A DNA stretch of 64,000 nt from Streptomyces diacarni. Lineage in GTDB: Bacteria > Actinomycetota > Actinomycetes > Streptomycetales > Streptomycetaceae. Position numbers and translations under genes: made by a program. Below, one piece after another: positions 42,514 through 51,216 of the stretch. The stretch covers positions 172,211 through 236,210 of the forward strand of contig NZ_QOIN01000034.1 of the NCBI RefSeq assembly GCF_003323715.1, in the 5' to 3' direction. The first letter of the stretch is position 1; each line of letters begins with the position of its first letter. The notes beneath the pieces are model-generated. The model had not been told where the DNA came from, did no database searches, and was given only the letters and a program-made list of their open reading frames with translations.

Positions 42514-43848
42514 GTGCCTGCCGTGACACTGCGCGAGATCCGCGAGCGCCTGCGGGCGCACCCCTACGCGGTCGACGCCCTCATCGCCGCGGGGGCCCTG
42601 GTCTGCATCCTCCTCGGCGCCGCCACCGAGCCGCACGGGCCCCACGGCCAGCCCCGCTTCGCGGAGCGTGACGTCACGGTGCAGACGGCGCTGCTGGCCG
42701 CGCTCTCCTGCGGGGTGCTGGCGCTGCGCCGCCGCGCCCCGATGCCGGTGCTGCTGCTGACCAGCCTGGTCTCCATCGTCGCCCTGATCGCCGGCAGCCC
42801 GGGCTCCGCCTCCAGCTCGGACCGCCAGGCCTCGCTGGTGGTGGCGCCGGTCATCGCGCTCTACACCGTCAGCAACACCACCGACCGGCGCACCAGCTGG
42901 CAGGTCGGCGCGGTCACGGTCGGTGCGCTCACCGCCGTGGCCATGATCTTCGGCGCCCGGCCCTGGTACGCGCAGGAGAACCTGGGCGTCCTGGCCTGGA
43001 CGGCGCTGGCCGCCGCCGTCGGCGAGGCCGTCCGCAACAGGCGCGCCTTCGTCGACGCGATCCGGGAGCGCGCCGAGCGGGCCGAGCGCACCCGCGAGGA
43101 GGAGGCGCGGCGCCGCGTGGCCGAGGAGCGCATGCGCATCGCCCGGGAGCTGCACGACGTGGTCGCGCACCACATCGCGCTGGTCAACGTGCAGGCGGGA
43201 GTGGCCTCGCACGTCATGGACAAACGCCCCGACCAGGCCAAGCAGGCCCTCGCCCACGTCAGGGACGCCAGCCGGCACGCGCTGGCCGAGCTCCAGACCA
43301 CCGTCGGGCTGCTGCGCCAGTCGGGGGAGAGCATCGCCCCCACCGAGCCGGCGCCGGGCCTGGAGGTGCTGGAGGAACTGGTGGACGGCTTCCGGCACGC
43401 GGGGCTCTCCGTCTCGGTGGCCGCGCCCGCGCTCGCCCCCGGGACCGCCCCGCTGTCCTCCGCGGTGGACCTGACGGCCTACCGGGTCGTCCAGGAGGCG
43501 CTCACCAACGTGCAGAAGCACGCGGGCACCGGCGCCTTCGCCCAGGTGCGCATCCGGCGCGACGCGGAGGCGCTGGACATCAGCGTCGTCGACGACGGCG
43601 CGGGCGGCGGCGTGGTGGAGGCCGTGGAGCGGGAGCCGGACGAGTCCGACGCCGCAGCGCCCATCGGTGGCGGCGAGGCCGGCGGCGGCGAGGCCGGTGG
43701 CGGCGGGCACGGCCTGGTCGGCATGCGGGAGCGGGCGGCGGCGCTGCACGGCGCGTGCGAGACGGGGCCGCTGTCCGGTGGCGGCTTCCGCGTCCACGTA
43801 CGGTTGCCCCTTCGCACGACGGCGCCACGCAAGGAGACCCCCGCATGA
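42514..43848 (+). CDS. Sensor histidine kinase (HisKA_3 type)
   Basis: In this 444-residue kinase four or five transmembrane helices occupy residues 20-160, followed by a short coiled coil, a HisKA_3 dimerisation domain with the phospho-acceptor His214 in ARELHDVVAHH, and a HATPase domain (about 310-435) with a Gly/Glu-rich insert before the G2 box GGHGLVGMRERA. It belongs to the NarL-coupled class. The stop overlaps the response-regulator start (ATGA). It probably signals envelope state, given pspA upstream. Confidence 0.92.
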   Translation: MPAVTLREIRERLRAHPYAVDALIAAGALVCILLGAATEPHGPHGQPRFAERDVTVQTALLAALSCGVLALRRRAPMPVLLLTSLVSIVALIAGSPGSASSSDRQASLVVAPVIALYTVSNTTDRRTSWQVGAVTVGALTAVAMIFGARPWYAQENLGVLAWTALAAAVGEAVRNRRAFVDAIRERAERAERTREEEARRRVAEERMRIARELHDVVAHHIALVNVQAGVASHVMDKRPDQAKQALAHVRDASRHALAELQTTVGLLRQSGESIAPTEPAPGLEVLEELVDGFRHAGLSVSVAAPALAPGTAPLSSAVDLTAYRVVQEALTNVQKHAGTGAFAQVRIRRDAEALDISVVDDGAGGGVVEAVEREPDESDAAAPIGGGEAGGGEAGGGGHGLVGMRERAAALHGACETGPLSGGGFRVHVRLPLRTTAPRKETPA

Positions 43849-44543
43849 TCCGTGTCGTACTCGCCGACGACCAGGCGCTGTTGCGCAGCGCGTTCCGGGT
43901 GCTCGTCGACTCCGAGGCCGACATGGAGGTCGTGGGCGAGGCGGCCGACGGCGACGAGGCCCTGGCGCTGGTGCGGGAACACGGCGCCGACGTGGTGCTG
44001 ATGGACATCAGGATGCCCGGCACCGACGGTCTGGCCGCCACGCGCGCCCTCAGCGCCGACCCGGAGCTGGCCGACGTCCATGTCGTCATCCTCACCACGT
44101 TCGAGGTGGACGAATACGTCGTCGGTGCGCTGCGCGCGGGCGCCTCCGGTTTCCTGGGCAAGGGCGCGGAGCCGGGCGAACTGCTCTCGGCGATCCGGAC
44201 GGCGGCGCAGGGCGAGGCGCTGCTGTCGCCCGTGGCGACCAAGGGACTGATAGCCAGGTTCCTCGCCCAGGGCGACGGCGGGGCCGGCGAGCCGCCGGGA
44301 TCCGGCGCCGAGTCGTCCCGGCTCGCGGCGCTGACCGCACGCGAACGCGAGGTGCTGACCCGGGTCGCGGCCGGCCTGTCCAACGACGAGATCGCCGACC
44401 GGCTCGACGTCAGCCCGCTCACCATCAAGACCCACGTCAACCGCACGATGGCCAAGCTGGGGGCCCGCGACCGGGCGCAGTTGGTGGTGGCCGCCTACGA
44501 GAGCGGTCTGGTGCGGCCCTACGGCTCAGAGCCGGGAGCGTGA
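43845..44543 (+). CDS. LuxR/NarL-type response regulator
   Basis: The 232-residue protein has a receiver domain (1-120) with phosphoacceptor Asp54 in VVLMDIRMPGTDG, and a C-terminal LuxR helix-turn-helix (about 165-225; LTAREREVLTRVAAGLSNDEIA). AAGGAG precedes the ATG, which overlaps the kinase stop. It is the cognate partner of that kinase; its targets could include the pspA operon and the RND transporter, but no binding site was identified. Confidence 0.95.
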   Translation: MIRVVLADDQALLRSAFRVLVDSEADMEVVGEAADGDEALALVREHGADVVLMDIRMPGTDGLAATRALSADPELADVHVVILTTFEVDEYVVGALRAGASGFLGKGAEPGELLSAIRTAAQGEALLSPVATKGLIARFLAQGDGGAGEPPGSGAESSRLAALTAREREVLTRVAAGLSNDEIADRLDVSPLTIKTHVNRTMAKLGARDRAQLVVAAYESGLVRPYGSEPGA

Positions 44544-44763
44544 GGGCACCGCTCGGCGGCGGACCCGGAGGGGACGGCGTATCCCCTCGGTGGAGACCGG
44601 GGGCGGTGACGTACTACGGCCGGAGTACGCGGCCTTCGGCAGAAGGGGACCTGCGGGGGACAAACCGGCGCCGATCCTGGGCGAAGGTATAGACGGCACC
44701 GGTGTCTGCCCGCACGAAGGCGGCGCCCGCTCCATCCTTTCCCGAGAGAGAGACCCGGCAACC

Positions 44764-47700
44764 ATGTCCTGGCTGTCCCGCCTCAGCCTCGTCCAGCGTG
44801 GGCTGATAGGTCTGATGGCGCTCGTCGCCGTCGTCTTCGGCGCCATCGCCGTCCCGCAGCTCAAACAGCAACTGCTGCCCTCCATCGATCTGCCCATGGT
44901 CTCGGTCATCGCGCCGTACCAGGGCGCTTCTCCCGACGTGGTCGAGAAGCAGGTCGTCGAGCCCCTGGAGGAGAACATCCAGGGCGTCGACGGCGTCACC
45001 GGCGTCACCTCCACCGCCAGCGAGGGCTCCGCCGTCGTCATGGCCCAGTTCGACTACGGCGACGGCTCCGAGCAGACCATCGCCGACGTCCAGCAGGCCG
45101 TCAACCGGGCCCGCGCCAAGCTGCCCGACGGGGTCGACCCGCAGGTCGTCTCCGGCGGCACCGACGACATCCCCACGGTCGTGCTCGCCGCCTCCGCGAA
45201 GAACAAGGACCAGCAGGCCCTCGCCGACGCGCTGGACACCTCGGTGGTGCCCGTCCTCAAGGACATCGACGGCGTCAGCCAGGTCACCATCGACGGCGTG
45301 CAGGACCTCCAGGTCGCCGTCACCCCCGACGGCAAGAAGCTGGCGGCGGCCGAGCTGTCCCCCGCCGACCTGTCCAAGGCGCTGGAGGCGGGCGGCGCCT
45401 CGGTGCCCGCCGGATCCTTCGACGAGGGCGGCAAGAGCAAAACCGTCCAGGTCGGCGACGGCTTCACCTCCCTCAAGGAGATCGAGGAGCTGGCCATCCC
45501 CGGCAAGGGCGGAGCCGGGAAACCCGTCACGCTCGGCGATGTCGCCACCGTCGAGGAGCGCCCCGAGAAGGCCACCTCGCTGACCCGCACCAACGGCGAG
45601 CGCAGCCTCTCCGTCGCCGTCACCATGGACAACGACGGCAGCGCCGTGGACATCTCCGACGCCGTCAAGGACGAACTGCCCCAGCTCCGAGCCGACCTCG
45701 GCAAGGGCGCCGAGCTGACCGTCGTCGCCGACCAGGGACCCCAGGTCTCCGACTCGATCAGCTCACTGACCACGGAGGGCCTGCTCGGGCTGATCTTCGC
45801 CGTCGTCGTCATCCTGGTCTTCCTGCTGTCGCTGCGCTCCACCCTGGTCACTGCGGTCTCCATCCCGCTGTCCGTCGTGCTGACGCTGATCGTGCTGTGG
45901 ACCCAGGACCTGTCGCTCAACATGCTCACGCTGGGCGCCCTGACCATCGCCATCGGCCGGGTGGTGGACGACTCCATCGTCGTCCTGGAGAACATCAAGC
46001 GGCACCTGGCCTACGGCAAGGAGCGCACCACCGCCATCCTCGACGCCGTCAAGGAGGTCTCAGGCGCGATCACCTCCTCCACGCTGACGACCGTCGCCGT
46101 CTTCTTGCCGATGGCGTTCGTCGGCGGCATGGTCGGCGCCCTCTTCGGCGGCTTCTCCCTCACCATCACCGTCGCGCTGCTCGCCTCGCTGCTGGTGTCG
46201 CTGACGGTGGTGCCGGTCCTCTCCTACTGGTTCCTGCGCGCGCCCAAGTCGCTGCGCGGGCTCGACCCCGCCGAGCAGCGCCGCAGGTCCGAGGAGAAGG
46301 AGGCGGGCAGCCCGCTGCAGAAGCTGTACGTGCCCATCCTCCGCTTCGCCACCCGCCGCCGCCTCACCAGCCTGCTGATCGCGGTCGTCGTGCTCGTCGC
46401 CACCTTCGGCATGGCACCGCTGCTCAAGACCAACTTCTTCGACCAGGGCGAGACCCAGCAGCTGGCCATCAAGCAGGAACTCCCGCCGGGCAGCAGCCTC
46501 GGCGCCGCCGACGCGCAGGCCAAGAAGGTCGAGAAGATGCTCTCCGGCATCGACGGCATCGAGGACTACCAGGTCACCGTCGGCTCCGCTGGCCTCATGG
46601 CGGCCTTCGGCGGCGGCACCGACGCCAACCAGGCCTCCTACCAGATCAAGCTGAAGGAATCCGCCGACAGCTCCGCCGTCGAGAACGCCGTCAACGACGG
46701 ACTCGACAAGCTCGGCTCCGGCATCGGCGACACCACCGTCAGCGCCGGCGACGGCTTCGGCGGCCAGGACCTCAGCGTCGTCGTCAAGGCCGGCGACCAG
46801 GACGTCCTCAAGAAGGCCTCCGAACAGGTACGGGCCAAGGTCGCGAAGCTCGACGACGTCACCGACGTCCAGTCCGACCTCTCCCAGTCCGTGCCCCGCA
46901 TCTCCGTCCGGGCCAAGCCCGAAGCGGCCGCGTACGGTCTCTCGGACGCCGCCCTCGGCCAGGCCGTCGCGCAGGCCGTCAGCGGCACCAAGTCCGGCAC
47001 GGCAGTGCTCGACGACACCGAGCGCGACGTCGTCGTGCGCGCACCGCGGCCCGCCGAGACCGTCGCCGAACTGAAGAAGCTGCCCGTCGGCAAGGCGACG
47101 CTCGGCGAGGTCGCCGACGTCGCGACCGTCGACGGACCCGTCCAGATGACCCGCATCGACGGCGCCCGCGCCGCGACGATCACGGCCAAGCCGACGGGTG
47201 ACAACACCGGCGCGGTCGGCACCGCGCTGCAGACCGAGATCGACTCCCTCGACCTGCCCGAGGGCGCCACCGCCGAGATCGGCGGCCTCTCCCAGGACCA
47301 GGACGAGGCCTTCGCCTCGCTCGGCCTCGCCATGCTGGCGGCCATCGCGGTCGTCTTCCTGCTCCTGGTGGCGACCTTCAGGTCGCTGATCCAGCCGCTG
47401 ATCCTGCTGGTCTCCATCCCGTTCGCCGCCACCGGTGCGCTGGGCCTGCTCGTGGCGACCGGCACCCCCATGGGCGTCCCCGCCATGATCGGCATGCTGA
47501 TGCTCATCGGGATCGTCGTCACCAACGCCATCGTGCTGATCGACCTGATCAACCAGTACCGGCGGCAGGGATACGGCGTCATCGACGCCGTCATCGAAGG
47601 CGGCCGGCACCGGCTGCGGCCCATCCTCATGACGGCACTGGCCACCATCTGCGCCCTGACACCGATGGCACTCGCCGTCACCGGCGACGGCGGGTTCATC

Positions 47701-47901
47701 TCGCAGCCGCTGGCGGTCGTCGTGATCGGCGGGCTCATCACCTCCACGCTGCTCACGCTGCTGTTGGTGCCCACGCTGTACGCCATGGTCGAGCTCCGTA
47801 AGGAGCGGCGTGCCGCGAAGCGGCGCGGTGGCGCGCCGGTGGAAGAGGGCTCCCTCGATGTGCGGGAGCCCGAAATGGCGGAGAGCTCCGCCTCCTCCTG
47901 A
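44764..47901 (+). CDS. RND-family efflux transporter permease (AcrB/HAE type)
   Basis: The 1045-residue protein has the full RND duplication: an N-terminal helix, a large extracytoplasmic loop (about 35-335), helices 2-6, a second loop (about 550-850) and helices 8-12 ending VVIGGLITSTLLTLLLVPTLYAMVEL. The proton-relay aspartate pair expected in helix 4 may be the DD of IGRVVDDSIVVLE. Substrate unknown. No periplasmic adaptor gene is adjacent, as expected in a monoderm. It follows the two-component pair by 220 bp. Confidence 0.93.
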   Translation: MSWLSRLSLVQRGLIGLMALVAVVFGAIAVPQLKQQLLPSIDLPMVSVIAPYQGASPDVVEKQVVEPLEENIQGVDGVTGVTSTASEGSAVVMAQFDYGDGSEQTIADVQQAVNRARAKLPDGVDPQVVSGGTDDIPTVVLAASAKNKDQQALADALDTSVVPVLKDIDGVSQVTIDGVQDLQVAVTPDGKKLAAAELSPADLSKALEAGGASVPAGSFDEGGKSKTVQVGDGFTSLKEIEELAIPGKGGAGKPVTLGDVATVEERPEKATSLTRTNGERSLSVAVTMDNDGSAVDISDAVKDELPQLRADLGKGAELTVVADQGPQVSDSISSLTTEGLLGLIFAVVVILVFLLSLRSTLVTAVSIPLSVVLTLIVLWTQDLSLNMLTLGALTIAIGRVVDDSIVVLENIKRHLAYGKERTTAILDAVKEVSGAITSSTLTTVAVFLPMAFVGGMVGALFGGFSLTITVALLASLLVSLTVVPVLSYWFLRAPKSLRGLDPAEQRRRSEEKEAGSPLQKLYVPILRFATRRRLTSLLIAVVVLVATFGMAPLLKTNFFDQGETQQLAIKQELPPGSSLGAADAQAKKVEKMLSGIDGIEDYQVTVGSAGLMAAFGGGTDANQASYQIKLKESADSSAVENAVNDGLDKLGSGIGDTTVSAGDGFGGQDLSVVVKAGDQDVLKKASEQVRAKVAKLDDVTDVQSDLSQSVPRISVRAKPEAAAYGLSDAALGQAVAQAVSGTKSGTAVLDDTERDVVVRAPRPAETVAELKKLPVGKATLGEVADVATVDGPVQMTRIDGARAATITAKPTGDNTGAVGTALQTEIDSLDLPEGATAEIGGLSQDQDEAFASLGLAMLAAIAVVFLLLVATFRSLIQPLILLVSIPFAATGALGLLVATGTPMGVPAMIGMLMLIGIVVTNAIVLIDLINQYRRQGYGVIDAVIEGGRHRLRPILMTALATICALTPMALAVTGDGGFISQPLAVVVIGGLITSTLLTLLLVPTLYAMVELRKERRAAKRRGGAPVEEGSLDVREPEMAESSASS

Positions 47902-48418
47902 GCGGCTGGGGCCCGGCGACCCGTGGGGGGTCACGCCGGGCCCCGGCCCCCCCTCCTCGGGGCTCCGCCCCCTGCCCCCGACATGGTCTTCCCCTTCTTC
48001 CGTGAGGGCGCCCTCGGCCGTGGTCGGGGGCTCCGCCCCCAAACCCCCTTGGCCTCGCCGGCCGGGCGTTGGGGCGGCTCCGCCCCCCAACGGCCCCCCG
48101 CTACGGGGGACTCCGTCCCCCCTAGGAGCCCCCTGGAGGAGCGTCGGTTCCCCTCTTACACGAGTCGGCCCGGCACTGGGGTTCTGTGGTGCTGTCTCAT
48201 GTGGGGGTCCAGGGGGCGGAGCCCCTTGGCGGGGGTTCCTAGGGGGGCGGAGCCCCCGTAGCGGGGGGCCTTTGGGGGGCAGCGCCGCCCCAAAGCCTCC
48301 CCGGCGAGGGGCCGGGGGTCTGGGGGGCGGAGCCCCTCAGGGAGAGAGCAGCCCTTCGGGGGTGGGCTGGCTCCACGGAAAAGGGGGAGGTCTGGGGGGC
48401 CCGCCCCAGGCGCTGGAG
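47902..48418. repeat. GC-rich region of repeated GGGGCTCCGCCCC-type elements
   Basis: This 517-bp gene-free region contains at least six copies of a GGGGCTCCGCCCC-like motif in both orientations (for example near 47960, 48025, 48068, 48215, 48250 and 48320), with runs of G or C. It lies between convergent RND and GNAT genes. The elements can form many hairpins and may terminate both transcripts. Confidence 0.7.
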
Positions 48419-49300
48419 CTACAGGAAGGCGCCGGAGGGGATGTAGGGGGCGGGCGGCCGCATGCCGCGGAAGCAGACGAAGCCCTCGGACCGAAGCTCC
48501 AACCCCGCCGCAAGGCCCACGTCAACAGCCCACTGCTGCTCCGCGGTGACATCGTGCACCTCCACCACCCCGCCCTCCTCGCCCCCGAGGAGGGCGGCGC
48601 GCAGGACGCGCGACGCCAACCGGCGCGACGTCGCTGCCAGCAGGGCGACTTTGCCGTCCGCGTTGATGTAGCAGTAGCCGCTTCCGGCGAGGTCGTCCGC
48701 GACGACGAGCCGGTTGTGGCGCATCAGGTAGGCGTGGTCGGGGCCGTGGGCACCGCCCCGCAGGCGGCGGTCGACGGAGTCGAGGAGGTCCTGGTCGCGC
48801 GGGGTGCCCTCGACGGCGGGGCCGTCGACGGTGCCGAGCCGGTCGCGGTCGACGACGCCGCGCATCCGGATGGTCGGGTGCAGCGCGAACCCGGCCTGCC
48901 GGTACACGCGCGCGGCGGCCGGGTGCCGCGAGCAGCAGATGATGCCGCGCAGGCAGCCGCGCCCGTACTCCAGCGTGCGCTGGAGCAGGGCGCGCCCGAC
49001 GCCTTTTCCTTGGGCGCCGGGCGCGACGACGAGGAGGCCGAGCCCCCAGGTGCCTTCGCGGAGGGAGGACTGGGCGGCGCCGACGGCCTGCCCGCTGCCG
49101 TCCTCGGCGATCCAGCTGCCGGCGGGGTCGTGCCGGGTCAGGTGCCGGATCTTCTCGCGGCTGCGGGCCGCGCGCTCCGCGGGGACCGGCCCGCTGGGCG
49201 CTTCGCCCTTGAGCGCGTGCGACGCTCCGAAGGCCGCTTCGGCGAGCTTCCGTACGGTTTCGGCGTCCTCTTCGGTGTCCCTGACCGGTCGCAGCAGCAT
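48419..49300 (-). CDS. GNAT family N-acetyltransferase
   Basis: The 293-residue protein has a GNAT core with the acetyl-CoA pyrophosphate motif VVAPGAQGKGVGRALLQRTL (about 90-110) and a second, more degenerate domain (about 175-293). It belongs to two-domain acetyltransferases of unknown acceptor. It starts at ATG 49300, ten bases after the nadA stop, so it is probably co-transcribed with nadA. Confidence 0.88.
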   Translation of the reverse strand: MLLRPVRDTEEDAETVRKLAEAAFGASHALKGEAPSGPVPAERAARSREKIRHLTRHDPAGSWIAEDGSGQAVGAAQSSLREGTWGLGLLVVAPGAQGKGVGRALLQRTLEYGRGCLRGIICCSRHPAAARVYRQAGFALHPTIRMRGVVDRDRLGTVDGPAVEGTPRDQDLLDSVDRRLRGGAHGPDHAYLMRHNRLVVADDLAGSGYCYINADGKVALLAATSRRLASRVLRAALLGGEEGGVVEVHDVTAEQQWAVDVGLAAGLELRSEGFVCFRGMRPPAPYIPSGAFL

Positions 49301-49310
49301 TCGCCGCAGG

Positions 49311-50498
49311 TTACGGCAGGGCGAGCATCCGCTCCAGGGCGAGTTGGGCGTGCTTCTGGGTCTCGGCGTCGACCTCGATGCGGTTGACGACGGTGCCGTC
49401 GGCCAGCGATTCGAGGGCCCAGACGAGGTGGGGGAGGTCGATGCGGTTCATGGTGGAGCAGAAGCAGACGGTGCGGTCGAGGAAGACGATCTCCTTGCCG
49501 CCCTCGGATTCGGCGGCGAAGCGGTTGGCCAGTCGGCGGACGAGGTTGAGCTCCGTGCCGATGGCCCACTTGGAGCCGGGGGGCGCGTCTTCGAGGGTCC
49601 GGATGATGTGCTCGGTGGAGCCCACCTGGTCGGCCGCGGCGACGACCTCGTGCTTGCACTCGGGGTGCACCAGGACGTTGACGCCGGGTATGCGCGCGCG
49701 GACCTCGCCCACGGAGTCGAGCGAGAAGCGGCCGTGTACGGAGCAGTGGCCGCGCCACAGGATCATGGTGGCGGCGCGGAGCTGCTCGGGGGTCAGGCCG
49801 CCGCCTGGCTTGTGCGGGTTGTAGACGACGCAGTCGTCGAGTGACATGCCCAGGTCGCGGACGGCGGTGTTGCGGCCCAGGTGCTGGTCGGGGAGGAAGA
49901 GGACCTTGTCGCCCTTCTCCAGGGCCCATTCCAGGGCGCGCTTGGCGTTGGAGGAGGTGCAGATGGTGCCGCCGTGTGCGCCGGTGAAGGCTTTGATGTC
50001 GGCGGAGGAGTTCATGTAGGAGACGGGCACGGTCGTCTCGGCGACGCCGGCGTCGGTCAGTACGTCCCAGCACTCGGCGACCTGTTCGGCGGCGGCCATG
50101 TCGGCCATGGAGCAGCCTGCGGCCAGGTCGGGCAGGACGACCTGCTGGGCGGCGTGGGTGAGGATGTCGGCGGACTCGGCCATGAAGTGCACGCCGCAGA
50201 AGACGATGTACTCGGCCTCGGGGCGGGCTGCCGCTTCCCTGGCGAGCTTGAAGGAGTCGCCGGTCACGTCGGCGAAGGCGATGACCTCGTCGCGCTGGTA
50301 GTGGTGGCCGAGGACGAAGACCCGGTCGCCGAGTTTCTCCTTGGCGGCGCGGGCGCGTGCGACGAGGTCGGGGTCCGACGGGGCGGGGAGGTCGCCGGGG
50401 CACTCGACTCCGCGCTCGCTCGTGGGGTCGGCCTCGCGGCCGAGCAGCAGCAGCGCGAGCGGGGTCGGCTGTACGTCCAGCGGCTGGGCGGCACTCAC
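49311..50498 (-). CDS. nadA: Quinolinate synthase
   Basis: The 395-residue protein is NadA, which condenses iminoaspartate with dihydroxyacetone phosphate to quinolinate using a [4Fe-4S] cluster. Conserved blocks include VFVLGHHYQRDEVI, FCGVHFMAESADIL, GTICTSSNA and TVCFCSTMNRIDL, the first and last providing cluster cysteines. It starts at GTG 50498. No nadB or nadC is adjacent in the window. It is divergent from erpA, another Fe-S gene. Confidence 0.96.
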   Translation of the reverse strand: MSAAQPLDVQPTPLALLLLGREADPTSERGVECPGDLPAPSDPDLVARARAAKEKLGDRVFVLGHHYQRDEVIAFADVTGDSFKLAREAAARPEAEYIVFCGVHFMAESADILTHAAQQVVLPDLAAGCSMADMAAAEQVAECWDVLTDAGVAETTVPVSYMNSSADIKAFTGAHGGTICTSSNAKRALEWALEKGDKVLFLPDQHLGRNTAVRDLGMSLDDCVVYNPHKPGGGLTPEQLRAATMILWRGHCSVHGRFSLDSVGEVRARIPGVNVLVHPECKHEVVAAADQVGSTEHIIRTLEDAPPGSKWAIGTELNLVRRLANRFAAESEGGKEIVFLDRTVCFCSTMNRIDLPHLVWALESLADGTVVNRIEVDAETQKHAQLALERMLALP

Positions 50499-50572
50499 AG
50501 GACCTGCCCTTTCTGTTGTCGAGCGTCGTTGGGTGCCACGGGGAAGCCGGGACGGACAGGCTTCTCGTCTAT

Positions 50573-50605
50573 GTGACGTTATCTATCATAGCCGCTTCAC
50601 GTCAC
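50573..50605. promoter_or_regulatory. Inverted GTGACGT/ACGTCAC pair between nadA and erpA
   Basis: GTGACGT (50573-50579) and ACGTCAC (50599-50605) are exact complements separated by 19 bases of relatively AT-rich DNA, and a further GTGACGC occurs about 25 bp on. The spacer is the least GC-rich part of the nadA-erpA divergent region, where the promoters should lie. Confidence 0.4.
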
Positions 50606-50699
50606 TTTGACGATGCCGATCGCGTCGATGTGACGCATTCCCGATCGCTTCGGCGGTGTGCGAGCATGAAGTGACCACTCCTGGAATGAATCCGGGATG

Positions 50700-50718
50700 C
50701 CGTCGGTTGAGCCGACGG
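50700..50718 (+). promoter_or_regulatory. Hairpin in erpA 5' UTR
   Basis: CCGTCGG (50700-50706) and CCGACGG (50712-50718) form a 7-bp stem with a 5-base loop, ending 36 bases before the erpA ATG. The role is unknown; it could affect mRNA stability or translation. Confidence 0.4.
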
Positions 50719-50754
50719 TAAGAGAGCAGTCCGTACAACCCGGGAGAGAAGCAG

Positions 50755-51108
50755 ATGTCCGTTTCGGACGAGACCGCTGTAAGCGAGGGCATCATCCTGT
50801 CCGACGCCGCCGCCTCGAAGGTCAAGAGCCTGCTGGAGCAGGAGGGCCGCGACGACCTGGCGTTGCGCGTCGCCGTCCAGCCGGGTGGCTGCTCGGGCCT
50901 GCGGTACCAGCTCTTCTTCGACGAGCGCTCGCTCGACGGCGACGTGGTCAAGGACTTCGACGGTGTCAAGGTCGTCACCGACCGGATGAGCGCCCCCTAC
51001 CTCGGCGGCGCCTCCATCGACTTCGTCGACACCATCGAGAAGCAGGGCTTCACCATCGACAACCCGAACGCCACGGGCTCCTGCGCCTGCGGCGACTCCT
51101 TCAACTGA
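50755..51108 (+). CDS. erpA: Iron-sulfur cluster insertion protein
   Basis: The 117-residue A-type carrier has the three conserved cysteines: Cys46 in PGGCSGLRY, and Cys110 and Cys112 in GSCACGDSFN. It receives Fe-S clusters and delivers them to apo-enzymes. GGGAGAG precedes the ATG. It is divergent from nadA and has a strong terminator. Confidence 0.96.
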   Translation: MSVSDETAVSEGIILSDAAASKVKSLLEQEGRDDLALRVAVQPGGCSGLRYQLFFDERSLDGDVVKDFDGVKVVTDRMSAPYLGGASIDFVDTIEKQGFTIDNPNATGSCACGDSFN

Positions 51109-51150
51109 TCCCGTCGGCCGTATCGCTCGTGCGGCCGCACCGGGCATGAC

Positions 51151-51190
51151 AAGGGCGGCGGACTCCCCCCACCAGGAGTCCGCCGCCCTT
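51151..51190. terminator. Bidirectional terminator after erpA
   Basis: AAGGGCGGCGGACTCC (51151-51166) and GGAGTCCGCCGCCCTT (51175-51190) form a perfect 16-bp stem between convergent erpA and the membrane-anchored protein gene. Confidence 0.9.
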
Positions 51191-51216
51191 GTCGGTTCAC
51201 GGGCGGCAGCCGCCGC

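Noticed and set aside
47810..49387. 525-codon rightward frame across the repeat region and GNAT gene
   Set aside because: It is Pro/Gly-rich, runs through the GGGGCTCCGCCCC repeats and is antisense to a recognisable GNAT acetyltransferase.
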